10,144 bases of DNA from JABIEQ01 sp964516055. GTDB lineage: Bacteria > Patescibacteriota > Patescibacteriia > Magasanikbacterales > UBA922. Below the pieces are notes generated by a model. It saw nothing but the letters and a program-made list of their open reading frames with translations. It was not told the DNA's origin and ran no database searches. Each line of letters starts with the position of its first letter. The stretch's first letter is position 1. Below are positions 5,429-10,144 of this stretch, piece by piece. A program made the position numbers and the translations under genes. Location: positions 1-10,144 of the forward strand of contig CAZEYK010000042.1 of assembly GCA_964516055.1 (NCBI GenBank), given 5' to 3'.

Positions 5429-6463
5429 CTACACATGACGCAACTTGCCAATTCTCCGCTCAGCGACTTCTTTATCAATAAGATCTTCTTTTACTAGCGT
5501 TTTTACTGATTGTTCCATAGTAACCATGCCATCCTTTGCTCCGGTCTGCATCGCACTGGCAATTTGAGCAATATTATTCTCACGAATCAAATTAGAAACA
5601 GCCGGAGTATTCACCAATACTTCACGCGCAACAACACGTTTTCCATCCACCGTTGGTAACAATTGTTGTGCTACCACCCCTCGCAAAACAGAAGATAACT
5701 GAACAAGTATTTGTTTTTGTTTTGATCCTTCAAATACATCCACAATACGCCCAACCGCTTCCGCCGCACTAGACGTATGGAGTGTAGAAAACACCAAATG
5801 TCCTGTTTCGGCCGCAGTAAGCACCGTTGCAATAGTTTCAGGATCACGCATTTCTCCCACCAGAATAATATCAGGATCCTGTCGCAACACATGCTTCAAT
5901 GATGCCGCAAACGAATGAGTATCCACTCCTATTTCCCGTTGTTCAATAAGACACTGATCATCTGTAAACAAAAACTCAATAGGATCCTCTACCGTCACAA
6001 TATGTGCCTTCCTCGACATATTGATAGACTGAATCATAGAAGCAATAGTTGTTGACTTTCCTGAACCAGTAGGACCAACAACAAGCACTAACCCATCAAG
6101 CATAGTAGAAAAATCATACAATGCGGGTTCAAATCGCAATGCCTCTGGCGTCGGAATTTTTGAAGGAATAATACGAGCAGTTAACCCCATCATCCCCTGT
6201 TGCTGGTGCAAGTTAATACGAAAACGAGTACTATCCATTTGATACGCAAAATCCAACTCCAAATCATCCTGATACCGTTTTTTTTGTTCATCAGTAAGCA
6301 ATCCAAATACCGAGGTTTGTAATGATTTATCAGAAAGTGGTTCATCTTTAATAGCCTTTAACTCCCCATTAATTCTCACAGCAGGAACCTCTCCTGCCAC
6401 AAGATGAATATCCGAAGCATGTTGTTCAATAGCAAATTCAAAATACGAGATCAGTGACTTCAT
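5429..6463 (-). CDS. pilT: Type IV pilus retraction ATPase PilT
   Basis: PilT is a hexameric cytoplasmic ATPase that drives disassembly and retraction of type IV pili, giving twitching and DNA uptake in many bacteria. The 344 residues match the usual PilT length. The N-terminal domain begins HASDIHLVAGEVPAVRINGE (15-34). The ATPase core has Walker A GPTGSGKST (130-138), the Asp box VEDPIEF (158-164), Walker B DIILVGEMRD (198-207) and the His box TGHLVFSTLH (220-229). The C-terminal element VSNLIREN (289-296) corresponds to the AIRNLIRE motif that separates PilT from the assembly ATPase PilB. The ATG at 6463 gives the standard N-terminus; an AT-rich stretch without a Shine-Dalgarno sequence precedes it. 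The upstream gene ends 16 nt before. No pilin or PilB/PilC gene lies in the window. Confidence 0.95.
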   Translation of the reverse strand: MKSLISYFEFAIEQHASDIHLVAGEVPAVRINGELKAIKDEPLSDKSLQTSVFGLLTDEQKKRYQDDLELDFAYQMDSTRFRINLHQQQGMMGLTARIIPSKIPTPEALRFEPALYDFSTMLDGLVLVVGPTGSGKSTTIASMIQSINMSRKAHIVTVEDPIEFLFTDDQCLIEQREIGVDTHSFAASLKHVLRQDPDIILVGEMRDPETIATVLTAAETGHLVFSTLHTSSAAEAVGRIVDVFEGSKQKQILVQLSSVLRGVVAQQLLPTVDGKRVVAREVLVNTPAVSNLIRENNIAQIASAMQTGAKDGMVTMEQSVKTLVKEDLIDKEVAERRIGKLRHV

Positions 6464-6479
6464 AATAGAAAATAATTAC

Positions 6480-6806
6480 TTATGAAAAATATTTTTTTCC
6501 TTCCTTTTGCAATCGAGTCCATTGAGATAATAACAATCGCTCCAACATATTCTTTGCAGAAGCTGGAAGCGAATATTTTTTTGCATACGTATCAACAGAA
6601 CTCATAACCAGTTTAGCATACTTTGATTTTGTCATTTTTTTCCACTGCGCTGACGTAAGCACACCATCTTTAATATTTCCATAAATATCAGCTGCCGCAG
6701 CAATAAGCTGTGTTCGTGTATCACGACCCTTTTTGGTGGTATTCAGCCACATAAATGCAGCACCAACAAGTCCACCTAAAAATACCCCTTTATTAAATTT
6801 TCCCAT
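6480..6806 (-). CDS. YtxH-like small membrane-anchored protein
   Basis: The 108-residue protein begins with a short basic stretch, then a glycine- and alanine-rich hydrophobic segment (VFLGGLVGAAFMWL, about 8-21), then a charged block NTTKKGRDTRTQLIAAAADI. This order, a glycine-zipper-like membrane segment followed by a K/G/R/T motif leading into a helix, is what YtxH-domain proteins show (family fit recalled, not searched). The remaining 60 residues are basic and helical-looking, with no catalytic motif. Its role is unknown. It lies directly upstream of pilT (16-nt gap), probably in one transcript with pilT and ftsI. The ATG at 6806 has no Shine-Dalgarno sequence; a possible promoter lies 41 nt upstream. 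Confidence 0.8.
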   Translation of the reverse strand: MGKFNKGVFLGGLVGAAFMWLNTTKKGRDTRTQLIAAAADIYGNIKDGVLTSAQWKKMTKSKYAKLVMSSVDTYAKKYSLPASAKNMLERLLLSQWTRLQKEGKKYFS

Positions 6807-6846
6807 AAATATATATAATATATGCTAATTAAAAATATGTATCCCT

Positions 6847-6876
6847 AGTATAGCAAAGCTAGTGCTTCTCCACCAA
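6847..6876 (-). promoter_or_regulatory. Possible promoter for the ytxH-like / pilT / ftsI group
   Basis: On the minus strand, TTGGTG (6876-6871), an 18-nt spacer and TATACT (6852-6847) form a plausible promoter. TGC before the -10 box also fits an extended -10 element. The -35 box lies inside the last codons of the GT4 gene. Transcription would begin near 6840, about 35 nt before the ytxH-like start codon. Confidence 0.5.
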
Positions 6877-8055
6877 CCCAACATATAATTGTTCAAGATT
6901 CGTACAAATACGTTCCCAAGAATACGTCTGCTCCACAGCCTGTCTTGCCTGCTGAGACAACGTACGTCGATACTCAGTTGATTGAGAAAAAAAGGCACTC
7001 AACGCTTCTGCCAATGAAGCCGGATCACGTGGAGGCACAACAATTCCCCCATCACGAGCAACCGTTCTTACCCCTGGTAAATCACTGGCAATCACAGAAA
7101 GCCCCGAAGCCATTGCTTCCAAAAGGACCATTCCAAAGGCTTCCCCCTGATGAATAGAAGGAAGAACAAACACATCACCCATCCGATAATGTTCGGGTAA
7201 TGCTTCATCAGAGACACGTCCTACAAATCGCACACGATCAGCAATTCCATACGCAGTAGCTTTCAATTCAAACTCGTGACGTAATGCCCCATCACCAACA
7301 AATATTACCTGTGGCAACTGATCTTGTTTTTTTAATAACAATAACGCCTTCAAAAAATCAGGTATCCCTTTAAAATAATGAGCAGGATCCATTCCTCCCA
7401 CAAATACCACCGTCGGATACGCAGAATCAAGTCCATAGTGAGTAAATAAACGAAGTGGTTTATCACCAGGGAAAAATCGGTTACCATTTACCCCAAATGG
7501 TAATGGAAAAAATTTTTCAGGAGTTTGTGTATACAAATAACGCGCATCACTTGACTGAATATAATCAAGAGAACTCACATGCACCACATCTGCAGCAGTC
7601 ACAATACGAGGCATGACATATTTTGCATAATAACGAAAAATCAGTCCTTTCCATCCTGTCGAACGAGCATCCATATGATACGTAAGCACCAACGGTTTAT
7701 CTGGATGTTTTTTCTTCCATTGGGCTACCAAATGCGCAGTACCAAAAAATGGATAATGCAAATGGACAAGATCAAATTTGTCTAATTCTATTTTTAACTG
7801 TGGCAAACGAGCCGCATTTCCATACGACACCGAAGGAGTCAATCGCTTTACCTGATCAATCGTTTTTTGCAATGAAGTATCATGATCACCTGATGGATCA
7901 TCAACATCACGAATTTCTGAAGAAGAAAAATAATCTGGGGTATACACCACCACATCATGTCCACGTGCCTGAAGTCCTTGCGCCATTTCAAACGCAACAT
8001 TTCCCATACCTCCATAGTACGGAGGATATCGACAAACAATATGAGCAATCTTCAT
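6859..8055 (-). CDS. GT4-family glycosyltransferase (GT-B fold)
   Basis: This enzyme transfers a sugar from a nucleotide donor with retention of configuration, probably onto a lipid-linked or surface glycan acceptor at the cytoplasmic face of the membrane. The 398 residues show the two-domain GT-B pattern. The N-terminal acceptor domain begins MKIAHIVCRYPPYYGGMG, with a glycine-rich loop at 14-18. The C-terminal donor domain begins near TVVFVGGMDPAHYFKG (215-230) and carries the EX7E motif E305-AFGMVLL-E313, then ASGLSVIASDLPGVRTV and GGIVVPPRD. Donor and acceptor cannot be told from sequence. The ATG at 8055 follows the stop of the DUF2304 gene by 6 nt, so the two are clearly co-transcribed. 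It ends 52 nt before the ytxH-like gene. Confidence 0.92.
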   Translation of the reverse strand: MKIAHIVCRYPPYYGGMGNVAFEMAQGLQARGHDVVVYTPDYFSSSEIRDVDDPSGDHDTSLQKTIDQVKRLTPSVSYGNAARLPQLKIELDKFDLVHLHYPFFGTAHLVAQWKKKHPDKPLVLTYHMDARSTGWKGLIFRYYAKYVMPRIVTAADVVHVSSLDYIQSSDARYLYTQTPEKFFPLPFGVNGNRFFPGDKPLRLFTHYGLDSAYPTVVFVGGMDPAHYFKGIPDFLKALLLLKKQDQLPQVIFVGDGALRHEFELKATAYGIADRVRFVGRVSDEALPEHYRMGDVFVLPSIHQGEAFGMVLLEAMASGLSVIASDLPGVRTVARDGGIVVPPRDPASLAEALSAFFSQSTEYRRTLSQQARQAVEQTYSWERICTNLEQLYVGLVEKH

Positions 8056-8061
8056 AAATAC

Positions 8062-8394
8062 TTACTTTTTTTTAGATTCCAATGCACGATCACGAACAAG
8101 ACGAGTCATATCACGACTCACTGTTTCTATTTTAATATGAAGAGTAAAAATAATATAAAATAATACAGCGATGGAAATATAAAACACAAAATCAGCACCA
8201 CGACCAATACCAAACAACCCGGCAACAACCGCTGTCCCATTTGGCCAAATAACAGCACCAATAACGACAATCCAAAAACAAAACCAAAAAATTGCTCCTT
8301 TTGTTCCGAGTACCCCACTTTTATATTTAGTTACAACGCCAAAGGCACCACCAAGAGCAAACAGAACAAACAATATTTGAAATAATACCAGCAT
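8062..8394 (-). CDS. DUF2304 integral membrane protein
   Basis: A small, very hydrophobic protein of 110 residues with three likely membrane segments: MLVLFQILFVLFALGGAFGV at the N-terminus, AIFWFCFWIVVIGAVIW in the middle, and FVFYISIAVLFYIIFTLHI near the end. A charged helix (KIETVSRDMTRLVRDRALESKKK, given here only in outline: basic and acidic, Lys-rich end) follows. The LFGIGRGADFVFY stretch and the TRLVRDRAL tail are typical of DUF2304 as I recall it. I choose ATG 8394, 4 nt after the stop of the GT2 gene. A TTG at 8418 would add eight residues and overlap the GT2 gene. DUF2304 genes commonly sit next to GT2 genes, and a partner role in lipid-linked sugar transfer is inferred. Its biochemical function is not known to me. 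Confidence 0.85.
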   Translation of the reverse strand: MLVLFQILFVLFALGGAFGVVTKYKSGVLGTKGAIFWFCFWIVVIGAVIWPNGTAVVAGLFGIGRGADFVFYISIAVLFYIIFTLHIKIETVSRDMTRLVRDRALESKKK

Positions 8395-8398
8395 ATAC

Positions 8399-9058
8399 TT
8401 ACGATAAAAATTTTCCAAAAATTAAATCTTTCACAATACGAAATCCACCACGAGCACCTTGACCATATTCATGATAGGTCACATGAATAGGAATTTCCTG
8501 ATAAGAAAATCCATGGTGTTTCACCAATGCAAGAATCTCTGTTGCATGTGCCATACCATCATGGGTAATCACCAGTTTATCAAGTACATGTCCCCGAAAC
8601 AACCGAAACCCATTATGAACATCAGTAAGATGCATACCCGCAAAAAATCTATTGACTACATGACCAAGAGGAAAAAGCACATATCGTTTTACAAAAGGAA
8701 TATTAGCATCTTTTCCCAAAAATCGTGATCCCAATACAATATCAACACCACAAAAATCCAACACACGTTTTGCTTCCGGAATGTCTAACACATCAAGCTG
8801 TCCATCTCCATCAAAATGAATAACATACGTTGCCCCCTTATACAAAGCATATTCATGCCCCGTTTGCAGTGCAGCTCCTTGTCCCCTATTAATTTCATGA
8901 GACAACACCGTAGCGCCAGCTTCTTGAGCAAAACTGGCCGTACGATCACAAGAAGCATCATCGACAACAACCACTTCATCAACATAATCAAGCAGTGCGC
9001 GCACAACAAAGGCAATATGGACTTCTTCATTAAATGCCGGAACAATCGCAATAAACAT
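8399..9058 (-). CDS. GT2-family glycosyltransferase, dolichol/polyprenyl-phosphate sugar synthase-like
   Basis: The protein resembles soluble enzymes that move a hexose from a nucleotide sugar to a polyprenyl phosphate on the inner face of the membrane. Over 219 residues it shows the GT-A landmarks: VPAFNEE near the start, VVVVDDASCDRT, the NRGQGAALQTGHEYA block, the metal-binding DxD type motif in HFDGDGQLD, VLGSRFLG, VHNGFRLF and MAHATEILAL. There is no C-terminal membrane segment. The adjacent DUF2304 protein could provide the membrane part. I take ATG 9058; a TTG two codons upstream (9064) is less likely. The SDR gene ends 9 nt before it and the DUF2304 gene follows after 4 nt, so this is a tight operon. 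Product sugar and lipid are unknown. Confidence 0.92.
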   Translation of the reverse strand: MFIAIVPAFNEEVHIAFVVRALLDYVDEVVVVDDASCDRTASFAQEAGATVLSHEINRGQGAALQTGHEYALYKGATYVIHFDGDGQLDVLDIPEAKRVLDFCGVDIVLGSRFLGKDANIPFVKRYVLFPLGHVVNRFFAGMHLTDVHNGFRLFRGHVLDKLVITHDGMAHATEILALVKHHGFSYQEIPIHVTYHEYGQGARGGFRIVKDLIFGKFLS

Positions 9059-9067
9059 ACACAAATA

Positions 9068-10093
9068 TTATAATCCAGCCGAACCAAGCATTTCCTTATT
9101 GGCAATGGTATAATCAATAGTTAATTTTAACCCTTGTTCCAAACCAACAATAGGAAGCCAATGTAATTCTTGTTTTGCCAAACGCAAATCAGGAATACCC
9201 TTTTTTGTTAAAAATACCAAAGGATCTTCAAAAACCACTTGAGAAGAAGAACCGGTCATGGCAATAATCTGCTGTGCCACATCAACCATTTTCAACACCC
9301 GATCATGTCCAAGATTGACAAGGGATAACTCCGGTCCTGAATGCATTAAACGAACCATACCATCAATCATATCGGTGACATAACACATAGATTGCGTAAG
9401 ATCCCCATTTCCATAAATCACAACATTTTCTCCACGAAGCGCACTCAAAATAAAATCTGGAATAAGTAATCCCACATCAAGTGGCATCCTTGGACCATAG
9501 GTAGAAAAAACACGCGCAATCTTTACATCAATCCCATATACTTGGCGATAGGTTTCCACACAAGTTTCAGCAAATCGTTTTCCCTCATCATAACACGCCC
9601 GAGGAGATAAATGATCAACAATACCTTCATGATTCTCTGAAAAAACAACATTATCTTCTTCTGGCTGTCCATACACAACAGAACTTGAAGCAAACACATA
9701 TTTTGCCCGATGCTTCACAGCCAAATCAAGCGTGTTAATCATCGAGGTAGAATTCGCCCACAAAGAATGCATTTTTTTCTCCTCAAAATTCTTTGGACTC
9801 GTAGGACACGCTAAATGATAAATTTCTTGAACACCCTGAAATTTTACTTTAAATTTATCAAGTTCTTCAAAATCCTCTAAAGAAAATGGATTATTAATAT
9901 CAAACCGAATAAATTCAAAATCAGGATATTGCAACAAATGCTCAATATTTTCAATACGAGAATTTGACAAATCATCAATACAAATAACTTTTGCTTCTCG
10001 CAGAAGCCGTTCACACAAATGGGAACCTAAAAATCCGGCTCCCCCAGTAACCAGAACATTCTTTTTTTCAAAAATTGGGGTATCACCTATCAT
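9068..10093 (-). CDS. Extended SDR sugar-nucleotide epimerase/dehydratase, UDP-glucuronate decarboxylase-like
   Basis: An NAD(P)-dependent enzyme acting on a nucleotide-linked sugar in the cytoplasm. The 341 residues show the Rossmann loop TGGAGFLGSH (16-25), an IDDLSN stretch after strand 2, HLACPTSP (93-100), ASSSVVYG (135-142) and the catalytic Y168-xxx-K172 in ACYDEGKR. STYGPRM and a YVTDMIDGM block follow. ACYDEGKR and HLACPxSP are hallmarks of UDP-glucuronate decarboxylases (UXS). However, the Glu of the UXS motif SEVYG is Val here (V139), and the Arg before KPDI is Gly (G299). I recall both as catalytic in human UXS1 and ArnA. The exact reaction is therefore uncertain; dehydration or epimerisation is possible. 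It lies directly upstream of the GT2 gene, so it may supply its donor sugar. Confidence 0.88.
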   Translation of the reverse strand: MIGDTPIFEKKNVLVTGGAGFLGSHLCERLLREAKVICIDDLSNSRIENIEHLLQYPDFEFIRFDINNPFSLEDFEELDKFKVKFQGVQEIYHLACPTSPKNFEEKKMHSLWANSTSMINTLDLAVKHRAKYVFASSSVVYGQPEEDNVVFSENHEGIVDHLSPRACYDEGKRFAETCVETYRQVYGIDVKIARVFSTYGPRMPLDVGLLIPDFILSALRGENVVIYGNGDLTQSMCYVTDMIDGMVRLMHSGPELSLVNLGHDRVLKMVDVAQQIIAMTGSSSQVVFEDPLVFLTKKGIPDLRLAKQELHWLPIVGLEQGLKLTIDYTIANKEMLGSAGL

Positions 10094-10103
10094 AAAAAAA
10101 TAA

Positions 10104-10144
10104 TTAACGAATAGTTCTTAACACAATGCCATCAGAGGCTTCAC
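10104..10144 (-). CDS. C-terminal end of an upstream gene (cut by window edge)
   Basis: One minus-strand frame is open from the window edge to TAA at 10106-10104 and reads EASDGIVLRTIR at the end. The other two frames hit stops within these 41 bases. The stop lies 10 nt before the ATG of the SDR gene, the same tight spacing as the rest of the run, so a co-transcribed gene upstream is likely. Thirteen codons are too few to name it. Confidence 0.45.
   Translation of the reverse strand, partial: EASDGIVLRTIR

Noticed and set aside
8062..8418. DUF2304 start at TTG 8418
   Set aside because: It would overlap the GT2 gene by 20 nt. The ATG at 8394 lies 4 nt after the GT2 stop and begins directly at the first membrane segment.
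9059..9064. GT2 start at TTG 9064
   Set aside because: The ATG two codons downstream gives the usual short N-terminus before VPAFNEE and is a stronger start codon.

Overview
The window looks like ordinary chromosomal DNA of an AT-rich bacterium that uses the standard bacterial code: every long reading frame stops cleanly and TAA, TAG and TGA are all used as stops. Several features together suggest a Candidate Phyla Radiation (Patescibacteria) lineage. These are a short TruB without a PUA tail, a GT2 + DUF2304 gene pair, a PilT ATPase, tightly packed genes mostly without Shine-Dalgarno sequences, and tRNA genes that do not encode CCA. The phylum is an inference from gene content and style; no rRNA is present to confirm it.

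Left part (1-3530, + strand). The 3' part of truB (tRNA pseudouridine 55 synthase) is followed by a 92-residue protein of unknown function with the only strong ribosome binding site in the window, then a terminator. Next come three units, each with its own TTGACA-N17 promoter and intrinsic terminator: rny (RNase Y, with a leader of roughly 230 nt), an HU-family nucleoid protein, and a tRNA-Glu(CUC)/tRNA-Met(CAU) pair. This side is all RNA maturation, RNA decay and DNA packaging.

Right part (10144-3546, - strand). One long co-directional run converges on the tRNA pair and shares a hairpin terminator with it. From upstream to downstream it contains the last codons of an unidentified gene, an extended SDR sugar-nucleotide enzyme related to UDP-glucuronate decarboxylase, a GT2 glycosyltransferase, a DUF2304 membrane protein, a GT4 glycosyltransferase, a YtxH-like membrane protein, the PilT ATPase and a class B penicillin-binding protein (FtsI type). 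The first half looks like a surface-glycan or lipid-linked sugar module. The second half concerns the cell envelope (pilus retraction and septal peptidoglycan) and probably has its own promoter inside the end of the GT4 gene.

I found no mobile element, CRISPR array, defence system, rRNA or clearly new multi-gene system. The best candidates for a second look are the SDR enzyme, which has lost both residues I recall as catalytic for UDP-glucuronate decarboxylases; a tiny hydrophobic reading frame joined by a 4-nt GTGA overlap to the GTG start of the penicillin-binding protein; the structured rny leader with short upstream reading frames; and the unknown 92-residue protein.
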